Part shown: positions 47,786 through 60,429 of the stretch, piece by piece
How positions within the stretch are numbered: the stretch's first letter is position 1
Layout: each line of letters begins with the position of its first letter
From: Ceriagrion tenellum
Taxonomy: Eukaryota > Arthropoda > Insecta > Odonata > Coenagrionidae
Assembly (NCBI GenBank): GCA_963169105.1
Contig: OY720643.1
Location: 78,847,696 to 78,911,695 of the forward strand
Length of the DNA stretch: 64,000 nt
Reading direction: 5' to 3'
Program-made: the position numbers and the translations under genes
Notes under the pieces: model-generated
The model's database searches: none
What the model was told of the DNA's origin: nothing
What the model saw: the letters and a program-made list of their open reading frames with translations, nothing else

Positions 47786-48589
47786 GGATGGGAAAATGGG
47801 GAAGAGTTAAAAAGGAATGTTATTTTATTTCACCGGATGAAAAAACATTGCCTCATGCTACTTTCACTATATCAGGCGATTGACTGGGGTTCATAGAATA
47901 GATAATAGTTTAAAAAAAGAGATATTTGCATGAGATATGGAGTTATGAATTTTACCAATTCCAATTTTTATGATGGGAAATCTAATGCAAGTTATAGACC
48001 TTCTGTGTGCGGACGTCTACAAAATCTCCATCAAAGATATTTCATTTTCGCCAGTTCTAGTTGCGACGAATTTGATTCTCTACAGTCGAGTATGAAACAA
48101 ATAAAATGTTATGGAACCGCATTATTTTCAGTCATATTTTCCTACACGCACAGGTAAAAAATACTAATCGAATTCAACTCATAATTCTTGTCATTCATTG
48201 CTTCGCACTAACGACTGCCAACAGAAAGAGGCTTAAGAGATGTGGATATTTAAAAAAATATGAATATGAAGCTTTATTGTGGAAACACGAAACTGTGAGA
48301 AAGAGGACAATTCTACCTTCTCCGTACTAAATACAGGACAATAATCAATAGTAATGGGTAAAATTGATATTGGAAGTCCAACTAATCAATAAAGGGGGCC
48401 GGGGGTCAGAATGAAAGAGAGTTTATGATTACTCTCGATAAAAGCTAAAACGAAAAAGTATTAGACTTATATATCAAATAAAAACTTCATGTATGCATGG
48501 TTTCAAACGAAAATTTAATTTTTAATTTGAAAATTCTCTACTTTATTGCATGACATGCGGAGATTATGCATTATTCCAATGCCGAACTT

Positions 48590-49400
48590 TTTATAATCAT
48601 AACAAAAGGGTTCCGGAAAAATTTCAGGGGGATTCCTTCAGCTTTCTGCTTATTGTGGTGCTACGGATTCTAGTGCCACTTTCTAGCAGTCAGGCCATTC
48701 TTTATAGCTTCAAAGATATAATTTTCAATTTTAGAAAATAATTGTAAAACTTTGATTTGAAATTAACTGGAAAACGTATGCTTTCTATCATCAGACTAGT
48801 GAAGAGAATATGTTTTACTTTTCCACAGTTTTGTAACGCATAGTTGCCTAGAGTTACCATTTGGTGTCATTTGTAATCACTTTGAAAATTATACAGTTTG
48901 CATGCACGCATTCTCTTCATTATGGATACCTTGCAAAAAATTGGCACCACTAAAAAAAGAATGAATAATTACATTTCCTACGATCGAAGGGAGAAGATTG
49001 GAGTCGGATAATCCCGAATAATTTCAGAGGTATCTCTACAGCCTTCGTATTATTATGGAGCTGGAGGTTAGTTCGATTCGATATATCAGAAGCTCTATTG
49101 ACATGGGTCTTCGAAACTATTTCCCCTCAACGGCAGACATTATTGTGCTTATTGAGCATTCTCTACCACAGCACTTTTATGGAAATATGCGAATATGGGT
49201 CACAAGTCGTCATTTTTAATACAAATGCACTGCCAAATCAACAAAATCCTTGAAAAACCTGCGATTTGCTAGCGGAGAAAGATGCACATTAATGGCGAAC
49301 TTGTTGCGAAGACATGTATCAAAGGAATAGTACTATTGATATTGATCGACCTTGATGGAGCTGCGGATTTAAGTGCCATCTGGTGGAGATTAAATTTTCT
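48590..49400 (+). repeat. Three diverged copies of a dispersed motif
   Basis: Copies near 48610, 49010 and 49330 share an order of AATTTCAG-GG, CT-CAGC-TTC, TTATT-TGG-GCT and GGAT/TTCTAGTGCCA-like words. The spacing is about 410 and 320 bp. The origin is unknown. Confidence 0.4.
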
Positions 49401-49959
49401 CTGTTCATGGCATATTCCGTCCGCCATGAGTAGATTTTCCTTACGTTTACGGAGAGAGTGACCTATTGTTCGGGATATGGGTAAAAAAATATTAAATGTA
49501 ATGGATGAGGTACATGCATAAGTACGTCGTAGGCGTACAGTGAGAGATCAACTCCAGAAATTGTAGTGGTAGGAAGATACTGCAAGGTGTGCAAATATGA
49601 AGATTTGCATTTAGAGTGATTGTCTATGGGAAACGTCAAGTTCTATACCATGGGACTGAATAGGGACCGAACTTCCAAGAAGTCTCCATCTTAATCCACG
49701 CTTTAATCTGTTATGAGTTGGTCTACTCATACATTTTATTCAATTATTACAAGATTTAAAATTGGATGCATCATATTCATTGGCGCAAATCGTGAATAGA
49801 TAGTAGAAAGGATATATGTTCACCATGCAATAGCAATCTCTAGATTTTTGGTGGGAATTCACTATCCGACCTAAGCAATCAAGGCCTAGTTATTCACCTC
49901 AGCTGAAGTAGTTTGTTGCCTAGCTACTAAAAGCCGGTGTTACCAGAAACACAAAGAAT

Positions 49960-50180
49960 TTGGCCCAAATTCTAACACTCTTCTCTGATAATGACAGGCG
50001 AGCACTATCTTTTACCAGTGTTATGTATGGGCAACTGTGGGATCGCTGTGTATCGTAAATTGGTGATAAAATGTATTCGGGCAACCGTGGGAGACTAGTG
50101 ATAAAGTGAGTTTGGGTAACCACTGTGGACTATGGACTAGAGATAGCGTGGGCTCGAGCAACCGAGTGTGACCGCTGTGG
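49960..50180 (+). repeat. Degenerate minisatellite
   Basis: About four diverged repeats of a unit carrying GGGCAAC(T/C)GTGGGA then GTGATAAA-TG (50029, 50080, 50115, 50157), unit about 45 bp. Confidence 0.45.
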
Positions 50181-51614
50181 ACCATGGTCCGGTGGAAGGT
50201 TTGCCCCCCCTATCATCAAGCATTGTGATAGTGAATATTACTAGTGCCTAAAGTCACCATGAAAAAGGCAGTCGGAGACTCACGATCGCACGAGGCCGTT
50301 GGGCTGGGCCAAACAGGACAGACAGGAATCCGAGCACAGTTAATTTATGCACAATTACTCCTAAACTAAACGCTTAATAATCCAAATATCTGGCAATTTG
50401 CATCCCAAAAACCAACCAAATATCTATGATATTAAAGATTCCAATGAGAAACAAAAGGCACCACTCGAAAGATGAGACAATTTTATCTCCAAGACGGTAT
50501 ATTACACAACACCTTGTGTTAGTTATTGTAAACAATAACAATATATCAGTAAATGACTAGCATAGAGAAACCTTAATTTTTTAATATGAAAAAACGGACC
50601 ATTTTAGCTCAAAAAGATTCTCAACACTTTTTTCTTAAGACCCACAGAAGCTTAAATATATCCATTTTTTTCCGCGTATCGAGCCCGCCACCGTGGCCGC
50701 TCAGGTGTGTGGAGGCCTTAATTCAAGCCCTCGTTTACTCACGAGGCAGCTAGCCACTCGTCTCTCTGTGTAATTCAATTGTCGCAAATATCCCTTGCAA
50801 AGACGCAGGGTTACGACACCAGGTCAAATTCACCGTGCCTAAACTCCTTAAGAGGATGGAAGAGTAATACTTTGAAGAATATAATTAAGTATTAGGGCTA
50901 TTAATCGATTCGGAAACAGGAAAATAACGTGTGCATGACATAGACGAGGGAAATATTTAATGGATCTGCACTGAAAATGAAATAAACGGAGTGGTTTTAT
51001 TAAAAGCCGCAGCGAACGTTTATCGCCTCCCTTCCACTTATCTCCTCTGTCGTGCAAGCCGCCTTCACCTGAATCTTCCAATTATGTCGTCTTCTTCTTG
51101 CCCTCTTATCATCTGGTTCTTGTCTTTTCTCCCCTCTTTTTTCTTGACATCCATATAAAATAGTTTCAGTGATAATCGTAGGTAATTGAGTGCAAAATTT
51201 TATATTTTACCAGTAAGTTGAAAAAAATTCCATTTAAGGATAATTTGATACCGTGAAAGGACTTAACACTGATGAAACAATTGATACATGAATTTTAAAT
51301 AACTTTTTCTCCTCAACTAACTCATGCAATGACTTGAGTTGTTGAAAGTTCTCGGCGTAGTTTTCCAATTCATATTTAAATATGTTTTTTTCGAGACAAC
51401 TATTCGGAATTACGTCTTAATATTTGTTAAACTTCAATATAATATTATTAAAAAATTGTTTCACGTCAAGAAGAAAATTTTTACTCATGTTATCAAACTT
51501 TATTTAATGAAATATATTTCTCGTCGAAGCAGACTTAGTGTTTTAACCGTATTTCATGGGCGGTAAAATGTATTTTTTCGCTTCTTTCATCAGATATCGC
51601 TATTAATTGTGATA

Positions 51615-52130
51615 CCGCACTTCTCCGATTATAAGCCGCACTTATTTTTCCCGATATTGGGGCCTCAAAATTTGGGTGCGGCTTGTATTTTAGGTGCGGC
51701 TTAAATTCGAGAACTTTCTTAAAAAATCGTAAAAATGATGAATTTGAGCAAACCAGCCATTTGGATACTCGTGGACGCCAGCTAAACTGGCCTAAGGCAC
51801 GGAGAAAGTAAGAAATGACGCTGAAAAAGGACAAATTGGTGCACATTTTATTCATTTATCAAAGGATAATTTAGGTAACATTGTGTCTCATTTACATAGG
51901 AAATGTAAGAACAGATATAAAATTCTAATATTTAATACTGTAGGTAGTACTACTTGTTTGTTGTAAAAATTAAGAATCAAACAATCAGAAAATGAAATTT
52001 AAAGCTAATAATTTAGTCAGCAGGACTAGAGCAGGTCACTATAGTACACTGTACTTTGGTATGGTTTTAACTTTTTTCCCTGTTTGAGACCCCAAAAAAC
52101 GGGGTGCGGCTTTTATTCGGAGAAATACGG
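51615..52130. mobile_element. MITE with CCG(C/T)A(C/T)TTCTCCGA ends (516 bp), TA duplication
   Basis: The left end CCGCACTTCTCCGATTATAA and the right end (opposite strand) CCGTATTTCTCCGAATAAAA both continue with GCCGCAC and then GGGG-CTCAAA. TA lies at 51613-51614 and 52131-52132. GTGCGGCTT occurs repeatedly inside. No transposase is present. Confidence 0.8.
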
Positions 52131-54126
52131 TATATTTTGACATTGATTGTTTTGGTCAGTTCACTATTTGGTAAAATCAAGGCAAATTTAGCTCTACGGT
52201 CTCGTAGTGTGGCAAAATTATTTAAAAATGTTTTTTTAACCAATGGCCGTAATTATTGGCAACATCGTTAAGAGGAAGAAACCAGCACAGTATATTTCCT
52301 TTCTCTTGACGAGTGTTCCGTTTTATCAACACATTAATTATTTTATCTCTTTTGACGAGTGTAACCAATGATTCCAGCCGTTGGAGAAAAACATTTTTAA
52401 ATAACTTTGTTGCACTATTTGGTGCAAGTTCATTTTATTTCACTCCACAGCATCTCTTTCCGAATCCAGTTTCCATCGAGTTCAACCTTTTTTCATGTTC
52501 TCTGTAATCGTCCACATTCTTGATTCAATTATAATAATCGTGAAAAGAACATTCTTATTTTGTATGTATATTACATTATTTTCTTTCAAAGTCCTTGGAT
52601 AATACCGTTTCAGCTAATTTCGTCAGCCTATTTTCCGTAGGGAGTTGTCATCTCCATCCTTTCTACTGTAATTTAAGATTTCCTCCATATAGTATTACCT
52701 AGTTGTCTTCTTCATATCTCCAGCATTTGTCAAGATATTATGTTTATTTGCTTCCATCGTCATGCTATAGTTTATATATACCCACGTTTGAATGGTAAAC
52801 ACAAAAATAAAAAAAATATAACACTTATACCTAGGGTCATCTAAAGTGATGGTGAATAATTTTTACATTGTCCCGGGAAATCGGCTCTGAAAGAGAAAAG
52901 AGAATAGATATTTTTTTACATGAAAAGACCCGGAAATAATGATGACGTATTCTATTTTATTCTGTATAATATTTGGTCATTTACGGCATTTGGATAAGAT
53001 TTGCTATCTCGTAGAAAACAAGTCGTAATTAACATTACGGAGAACGGTTGACTCTTGTCAGTGCCGAAAGACACGGTGCGCCGTTTTTAGCAATGTTCAG
53101 GCGAGATGATTACATTCGTTACAATTTCATTTTATAAAAAGGCATAAAGACGTATATGTATCTAAAAATATAGCTACCGTAATGGACAAACGATAGGCAA
53201 ATGTTGTAAAATTAAAAGCTGCATTTCACATAGAAACATTTTCAAAATAAGAAAAAAACTACAATTATTCTCTAGAAAATTAATCGAGATGGATTGTGAA
53301 AGAAAAGTTTTTTGGTTGTTGAGTTTTATATCAAAAAGTGGTTTTTTTATGAGACCCATTCCTCACTCGCCCCACCTGATTATAATCGTTGTGGATAATA
53401 ATAGTAACATTTATTGGCTCTAGGAATGATTTTCTTTGTAGCAGGAATAAGTAATTACAACTCAGACAAAAATAATCACATTCAAAACGTCACTCATTTA
53501 CAAAAATGTTATCAAATCACGGTACTTTTTCACATCAAGTATATACAAATTTCATCCTCAATACATTGTAGCAATCAAAGAGACAGTATATTCATGAATT
53601 TAATTCAAGATTTATACCAAAATATTGAGTTTCATTGAGATAAAAATACGGCAAACATTTTTTAAATCTTTCTGTAGACTTGATATTTTTCAACTCGTGC
53701 GGAATCGAATTCTATACAATACATGATTTTACATAAAATGAGTTATGAAACCTGGTGGTTCTGTGAGAGGTAAAAATTAATTGGTTTTTATTTATGATAA
53801 TTCTTATTTTTTTAACCAAATTATCTAAATACGGCTGAAAAATGTAGGAAGATGTTTTAGTTTTTAATACATAGTGCATAAATACACCCATTTGCAATTT
53901 TTTTCTATGTTCAACTTAAAGCATTATAACAACATCACATGATAGCACAGATTAAATGATTTTAAAAGTCTGCATTACAGATAATTATTAAAGAAAAACT
54001 AAAACCTTTTATATGCAGGACAACAGTTTAAATAACAGTTTTCCAAAGAAACTTCATTTCCCAACTTGGCCGTGTATATATTATCAGTTATGCACAGCTC
54101 TCTAATAACCTAAACATACTATTTAA

Positions 54127-54615
54127 CCCTCTATGGACGAGCGAGAGAAATTTGTTACGTTTCAAAATCATTAAAATGTCTGATTTCTCAGAGGCTTTTT
54201 CATATGGATACTACGCGAGACGGAATTGTAGCTTCGGATTGATAGTGTCCAAACTTGCGTCTCCTTCGGCAATTTGTCAAACAGTTTGAATAGATGAATG
54301 TGTGACGGTATTCATTGACGATGGCGTGCCTGGTGGAGCTCTGAAATATATAGTTTCAGCTGTCATATGACGAAAAAATTGGGAGTTTAAAAAAGGTACG
54401 TTATGAGGGTAATGTTTGAGTATACCTTGTGTAAATATTATTTTGTAAAGTATTATTTTACATTAAATATATACAATGCTATTAAGTTACATTAAAAAAT
54501 GTTATTATCAAAAGGATTGCAATTTCTTTTAAATCCTCAAATAGCACTTCTTAAAACCTAATATAGTAGCAGTATTTTTTGCATGCTGATGTTTCATAAT
54601 TCCGTCCATAGATGG
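54127..54615. mobile_element. piggyBac-like MITE (489 bp)
   Basis: The left end CCCTCTATGGACGAGCG and the right end (opposite strand) CCATCTATGGACGGAAT are flanked by TTAA at 54123-54126 and 54616-54619. The ends match at 12 of the first 13 bases. It is unrelated in sequence to the MITE at 2694. Confidence 0.75.
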
Positions 54616-54879
54616 TTAACTTTGTGAATCTTAGGTTATGCATAGGATATATCCTCACCTACCCACAATACCAACGCTTATATCAACAAATAAAATCTCC
54701 GGCTTAAGAGATAAAAAGACCAGACAGACGAGGGAATTTAATTGGATAAAAATTATGGAAATGAACTTCGACGACAAAGGGTTAGGGTTCAGAAGAACTC
54801 GGAACGTTTCGGTTTCCATGGACACCGTCATATTATCGTCTACGGCTTCAGTTGTTTTTTGTTCATTTCTCATCTGGAT

Positions 54880-55260
54880 GACTGCTTGTTTATTCATAAA
54901 ATCGAATTAGCCCACGAGGTTGAGGGTTGCGGTAATGGCGGATGTTTGTCGGAAGAAGAAGAAGAGTTGGCTGGTTCGGTCTGGGTTGAGTGGGTTTGTT
55001 TGCGGCGGGGGTGCGGAAAGGAACTTGACGACGGGACGCCAAGGTGGCTTCCTTCATAATCAGACAGTCTCCCACCCTTGCAGTGTTTCCCACTTAATTG
55101 GAGGCGATCGATTTCCCGGAGTAATTGAACGAAAGGTAGCTTGTTAGCCGGAAAAGAATCCCTTTCCCCACGAGGTTGGTTTGCGAAATGGAGGCAGTGG
55201 TTTCAGTCTACGAGGGGAGAGGGTGAACCGCAGGTATGCGACGCATTTCACGAATATAGC
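54880..55260. other. GC-richer segment, function unknown
   Basis: GTTTGCGGCGGGGGTGCGG, GACGACGGGACGCC and GGAGGCGATCGATTTCCCGG stand out from the AT-rich surroundings. Overlapping open frames (105 and 75 codons) are unrecognisable and lack evidence of use. Confidence 0.3.
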
Positions 55261-56546
55261 AGTTTCTCATGTGAAAGAATTTCAAGTTTTATGATAGAGT
55301 TCTATTTTTGGGTCCATTCCAAGAAGCGGAACAAAAACATTTGGATATATTTGAAGGCATTTTGAAAATAATGCTTGGAGCAGAGGATGATTTCATTCAG
55401 ATGTTTTTAAAACGGCTATTTTACGTAGGTTATAAATTAATTGTTACGGGATAGTTCCAAACCAATACACCTCTATATAGGAGCAGCTGCATTAGTATAA
55501 AAAGGGGCAATATTGTAGCATTGGAGGCATTGTAAAAGCAATCCCGAAATCATTATCGACTTGACCTTGAAAGTATTGCTCAGTTCAAGGAACGCTGAAA
55601 AAAAACAATTTTCCTCTCCTCTATAGGCTTTGCATCGCTCTTTTCCAGTTCAATGCTTTAGCAATTGTTTCAATTGAATAATAAGAAGGCTTTTAAATAG
55701 AGATTACTTTACTTTTTTTATTTATTTACTTATTACAAGACCGAAAAAATGCGACCTTTTTCCAATTCCTAGTCAAAAATAATTCATAGGTTATGGGAAA
55801 ATGATTACACTTTTCTACTTTAAAAGTCATAAAATGGTTTCAATTATGTATTTTTACTGTACAACAGCTAAACATACGTCTTTTTCAATGTTGAAATGCA
55901 CAAATTGATATTGAAATATGAAAAATCTGTTTTCGTATTAAACTAAGGGCTTCGCTTTGCGGAACTGTAGGAGATTACCTACATCTCGCAAATATCATCA
56001 GCGACACAAATAATTTCCAAATGACATAAAGATGCCCGGTAACAGTTTTACTTATCCAAATGGCTTTGTATCCCATTGTCTGCCGATTCAGCCACGCCAT
56101 TGTTTCCTTTGGATATTAAAATGACAATACTAAAGGTATTTTGGTCGATTTAACCTCGAAAATAATATATACAGGTACGATATGTGCTAATTTTTCTCTT
56201 TCGGTTGATATTGTTTATTTTGTTTTCGCTATAAAAATGAATGATATGCTGCTTTATAGCAATTATAGCGATACAATAAAAAATATAACTACATTTTCAT
56301 TATATTTCTATATCTAACAGTTTTTAGTGCTAATGGGCTCAACTACTATAGATATTCTTTTATGCGAACATTCGTTTTTCAGGTACATGTAGTCTGGAAA
56401 ATATTTCAAAGGCTTCATGTTGTAAACGGCAACAAGAGGAACGAGGTATCGGTTGTCACAATTTTGCATTTATTTCCAATATCCTCTTCCTGAGGTATCC
56501 CAACCCCACCGAACTACGTGCGTGGGGTGACAGAAGACAGCCGATG

Positions 56547-56561
56547 CCCGATAGATGGCGC
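56547..56561 (+). promoter_or_regulatory. CTCF-like motif 480 bp upstream of the second Ig exon
   Basis: CCCGATAGATGGCGC fits the CTCF core (CC-x-x-TAGATGGCGC). It lies in a GC-richer patch (56450-56580). It is a single motif match only. Confidence 0.3.
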
Positions 56562-56717
56562 AACGAATCGTGGACATTCCCGAATTTTTAAAATGAATAT
56601 AATAGATTTCGCTCCTGTCTTTGTATTAATTCGTCTTCAAGAGATATTTGTAATTCAAAATTGTTTAACGTACATTTATATTTCAAATTAAATTTGGTGA
56701 ATAAATCAATTTCGTCC

Positions 56718-56880
56718 GTAGTTTAATTGGCTGAGGCACTCGACGCGATGCCGAGGAATCCGGGTTTGAGCTCCGATTAAGGCGAATTGTTTTTCTTGCG
56801 GGTAATATCGCACTTATGACTAAGTATGTTGAGATGCGCAGTAGGTTCGTGATCCTGTGGAAGAATGCAAAATGTGTTCA
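56718..56880 (+). mobile_element. tRNA-derived SINE, 5' part
   Basis: The head TTGGCTGAGGCACTCGACGC (A box), GGGTTTGAGCTCCGATT (B box) and GGCGAATTGTTTTTC resemble the SINEs at 35.8 and 40.6 kb. Confidence 0.65.
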
Positions 56881-57042
56881 GTTCAACATGGAATTCTTCC
56901 GCCATATCACCACGTGTGTGTGTGTGTGACCACGTCTTGGATTAATTTATGAATCTATAATTTTAGTACATAATTAATGAATACATAATTAATACTACCT
57001 CATGAGTGTAACATATTCCCCATTCCGTTCTTTTCATTGCAG

Positions 57043-57251
57043 CTTCGATGTGCGGGGCAAGGCACTGAGTCAGGCGACGCACTGGTCGTCTCCCAGCGCC
57101 TTCGGTTCCCGGGCCTACTTCCGTACCGTGTCCGACCCGGCATCTCTCGTCGTTGACGACGTACAGCGGGTGGACGAGGGCGTCTACAGGTGCCGCGTTG
57201 ACTACAGGAACACTCCGACGCGCTCATTTCGATACAACCTCACCGTCATCG
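57043..57251 (+). CDS. Sidestep-family Ig protein, exon with second half of the V-type Ig domain
   Basis: This is a 209-bp exon between an acceptor ending TTGCAG at 57042 and the donor GTGAGT at 57252. Completing the split Ser codon, it reads SFDVRGKALSQATHW, then SSPSAFGSRAYFRTVSDP, then ASLVVDDVQRVDEGVYRCRV and DYRNTPTRSFRYNLTVIG. DEGVYRC is the classic D-x-G-x-Y-x-C motif with the F-strand cysteine that pairs with the Cys of the upstream exon. FGSRAYFR and RNTPTR-F-YNLTVI are typical Sidestep-family blocks. The exon enters in phase 2 and leaves in phase 1, so the two exons together form a symmetrical 1-1 Ig module of about 113 residues. An NLT glycosylation sequon lies near the end. No signal peptide, transmembrane segment or further Ig domain is in the window. 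An ATG at 57002 just upstream lies in the intron and is not a start. Confidence 0.9.
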
Positions 57252-57752
57252 GTGAGTAAGCTTGACCATCCGTCACTTTTTATAATAATAATACTGAGGC
57301 GTCTTTATTGGGGCGAGATTGAGACTAACGTAGTCCCTTCTTCCATCTAACCCCTTATCAGATAAATACATGAAATTTGTGTGAAGAAAGATTTATAAAC
57401 TTGTGGGAAAAACGTTTGGAAGTAAGGAGGCGATATCCTTGACGAAAAAACCCACTGCAAAAAAACATCCGCACATGAAGGGGAGTGTGAAAAACCTGCG
57501 AAAACCTAAAGACATAAAGCTAATGTAACACCAGCAAAAAAACAATGCATGAAAAACACATGAAATGATAATAATAAGGGTAATTTATACATAACTGTTT
57601 TGTAAAAAATAACTAAATAAGTCGTAAGAGAACAAAAATAAATAATGTGAAGGTAAATAAAATATTAATGAATAAATAATGTAAATATCCATATATAAAT
57701 AAAACAAAGATAAGTCAAGAAAATAAAATAAAGATGAATAAATTATAATAAA

Positions 57753-58263
57753 CTAGCTGTACCCTGCCACGCTTCGCTGTGGCACATTGTGGTTGCATGG
57801 ATGAGAAATGAGGAATAATACAAAGCATACGTTTCATATACGTTTAGTTTTGCAATACTTGTGGGTATATAATATTTTTTTGTTTTTCCATTGTCTGCGT
57901 AGATATAAAGGCTATCTGGTTAGCCGACACGGGAACACGCAACATACAGTTGTCCATGTGAGAAGCAATCCGCATCTAAATCTAAACCTAAACCACATAA
58001 TTCCAAAGATTGACCTTGAGCTGTATTGATTGTGATTGCGAACGCCAATCGAATTGGAAATTGCAATTTTTTAAATTGAAATGGTGTATCGGTCGGGATC
58101 ATGGGAATTCGAGGAATGAGGACATCTTCACCTTTGAAAGGCTCCGTTTAAATCGTTGCTTCCACTGCGTTGTTCATCAATTTCTTAACTGCGAGTCGTG
58201 TGCCGTGGCAGAGTTTTGGCTGATTAATATTCCGCAACATGATAGTTGGCACTACAGATGAGG
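57753..58263 (-). mobile_element. Helitron 3' end with helicase C-terminus
   Basis: The minus strand reads PTIMLRNINQPKLCHGTRLA, VEATI, FKGEDVLIPRIPMIPTD, PFQFKKLQFPIRLAFAITIN, TAQGQSL and CFSHGQLYVACSRVG, then YIYADNGKTK after a stop. These are motifs of the PIF1-type helicase domain of the Helitron Rep/Hel protein. The last 183 bases of the conserved part remain open (57920-58102). The element ends with a hairpin GCCAC...GTGGC, AGGGTACAG and CTAG followed by T, the canonical Helitron 3' terminus. Everything upstream of the helicase tail is missing, so it is 5'-truncated. It lies in the intron about 500 bp after the second exon. Confidence 0.9.
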
Positions 58264-58559
58264 AGGTGAAAACTTACGATGACATGAAAATTAACTTTCA
58301 TTTAGCATCCAGAGAGAACAACACAATTTTTGAAAGGCTTCATTATGCAATTAACAAATAAGTTTCTTATCAGAAATACTTCAAGTTGGCAAGTCATGGA
58401 GATGAGATAATTTACTGATGTTAAAATTTCGAAACTCGGGAAATGATTGTTGCAGAAACATGCATTCTCACTGTTGGTTAATTCTCTGGTAGTTAGCTCG
58501 GAAATTTAATTTTGATGGTACAGTGCCCCTTTGCACAATCCCACCCCTCATTCCTCCCA

Positions 58560-58870
58560 ATTATTACCCCCATTGCTTTCTTTATTCTCATTTTGTGTTT
58601 GTGAGAGAGTCTATTAATGATCTTTCTTTTAAGGCGCTTATTGATAAAATAAGAGATGTACATTGCAGAACAGATATGTACGAATACTCGTTCTTTTTGT
58701 GCACAGTAAGCGATCACAATAAGACCTGAGCTCCACTATGTACATTCCCATAATAAACGTCAACATTTCTCCTCCGAAAACCTTACGCCTTAGATATTTA
58801 CACGGCTGGTGTCTTAACACCCCCGCCACACGCCATACGGCGGCTCGCAGGGTAGTATGTAGATGTTGAT
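58560..58870 (+). mobile_element. CR1/Jockey-like LINE 3' end
   Basis: It reads KIRDVHCRTDMYEYSFFLCTVSDHNKT, then a UTR ending GGCGGCTCGCAGGGTAGTAT and a GTAGATGTTGATG tail. It is the same family as 28690-29370. Confidence 0.75.
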
Positions 58871-59459
58871 GTCTTCACATGCGTCAATCCCAGAAGATAA
58901 GAAGGGAGTATTCTACAGACCATGAGTACTTGTCTTAACTGCCTCTGGCTAAGGAGGAAAGCTTGTGGGGAGAAGCTCAATTTTTCACATGCATTAACTT
59001 TTCCTCTCCTCTCATTATTTTTCCCTTATTTTTTTTTAAATTATCCATCAAAAAGTCAAATATTCCATTTTTCCTCCACCCTTTACTACCCAGCATCCCC
59101 CTCACTTCCTTCGTTCAGCATCTCATTACCCCCTAATATTCCATCTGTCCGATTCCTATAAATTTCCCACGCCAGCGCGCTCTCCATATTGGGCAGATTC
59201 ATGCCTACTTGACTTATTTCCCTCCGAAACCAGCCAACTGCCATCATCCTACGAAATCAAATAAAAACATCCGGCAAACCTGGAAAATCGCGAATTTCTT
59301 GCATACACCTTTAATTTAAAAATCTTTATTAGGGTCCTCAATTGTTCCTTCGGATTTGAATAATATACAGGTGTCAATTTAAATTCGTCCTGATATCCTC
59401 TTTCGTCACGGTCGCCTGCCATAAAATTTTACAGTGTTTTGTTTCATTCATTGCTTGTT

Positions 59460-59665
59460 GTCAATTCTTAGTTCCCTCGCCAGTATTTTTAGGTACTTCC
59501 CTATTTATTCGGCCTCTATATTTATCCCTTAATCCTCCTCTTGGGAAATATCCTTATAGTTCTCCTTCAATCAAATTCTTCAGAAACCCACTGTGCCTCA
59601 TGGTGTGCCCAACCTATCTCGTTTTTCTATTCTGTTCAGTGTTTCATATGGATTATTCCTCTTTT
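59460..59665 (-). mobile_element. LINE C-terminal fragment (W-IGH-tail lineage), degenerate
   Basis: The minus strand reads, with a frameshift, RLGHTMRHSGFLKNLIEG, then FPRGGLRDKYRGRINRE and LARELR, matching 3255-3690. Confidence 0.6.
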
Positions 59666-60429
59666 AGCATTCTGTAGAGGTGTGCGAATATTTGAAATTG
59701 CAAATCGAATCGTATATTTTTGTTTGACGAAAAGTTCGAACCAAAGCGGCATCTGCAAAACTTCAAATCGAAGTTACGGAAATTGTTTTATAGCTCTTTA
59801 TTTCTTTTTCAATAAGCATTGCACGCCTTTACTGAGTTTACAGCCATACAACCATTTGAGTATCGGTATTGTGGGTGTAGTCATTATGTTATCTGTTCAT
59901 GGGGTAGTATTGCTGTGAGGAGCATGGAAATTAAATTTTATTGATATCGTGTCAAGCATAAAATGCATGCTCCTTTGATACTTAAAACTCGTCAAACTCT
60001 TACAGTGTAAGGTTTATAGAGCTATGCATATTGCTTCCAACATACGATTTAGATTTCCTGGCCAGAGACATTTTCGCGGCATAAAATAGGAACATTATGA
60101 AAGAATTATAACATCTGAGGTGTGTCGTTGGCTTAGGATTTCCCCTCTTGTCCATTCATTTGATATTTAGCATCCGCTTCAAACTGCAGGAATTTAATGG
60201 CTCATGTTTCTGGTCCCTGAGTTCCACGCTACGTACTAATATTTTTACATGCTGATTTCTCGTTCAGAGTCATATTTTATTTAAGTACAGCAGACGCTTT
60301 CATTTTATGAACGGTTTTTTAAATGTTCTGATCTAACTTTTTGAATGAATCGTTAACACTATTTTAGCTGTACTGTTTATCATCAATGAATCTCCTCCTA
60401 TAGATTGATGGTTTAATTAACAGACATGC

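Larger units (their letters stand above)
46020..51610. other. AT-rich intron, few signals
   Basis: Contains the inverted repeat at 47752 and the diverged repeats at 48590 and 49960. At 50690-50720 CCGCCACCGTGGCC and GAGCCCGCC may be a decayed SINE B box on the minus strand, but this is not secure. Confidence 0.4.
52140..56440. other. AT-rich intron outside the piggyBac-like MITE and the GC-rich segment
   Basis: No coding motif is recognised. Short AT-rich frames only. Confidence 0.45.
698..57042 (+). other. Giant phase-2 intron (56,345 bp) splitting the Ig domain
   Basis: The intron starts with GTAAAT and ends with the acceptor TTCTTTTCATTGCAG at 57042. Phase is consistent (AG | C gives Ser). 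It holds essentially all the repeats listed here and no other exon that I can recognise in the + direction. Long introns inside the first Ig domain of Side genes are plausible in large insect genomes. I saw no assembly gap (no N run). Confidence 0.85.

Noticed and set aside
49960..50180. CRISPR-like array
   Set aside because: Repeats are degenerate, irregularly spaced, and the genome is eukaryotic; it is a decayed minisatellite.
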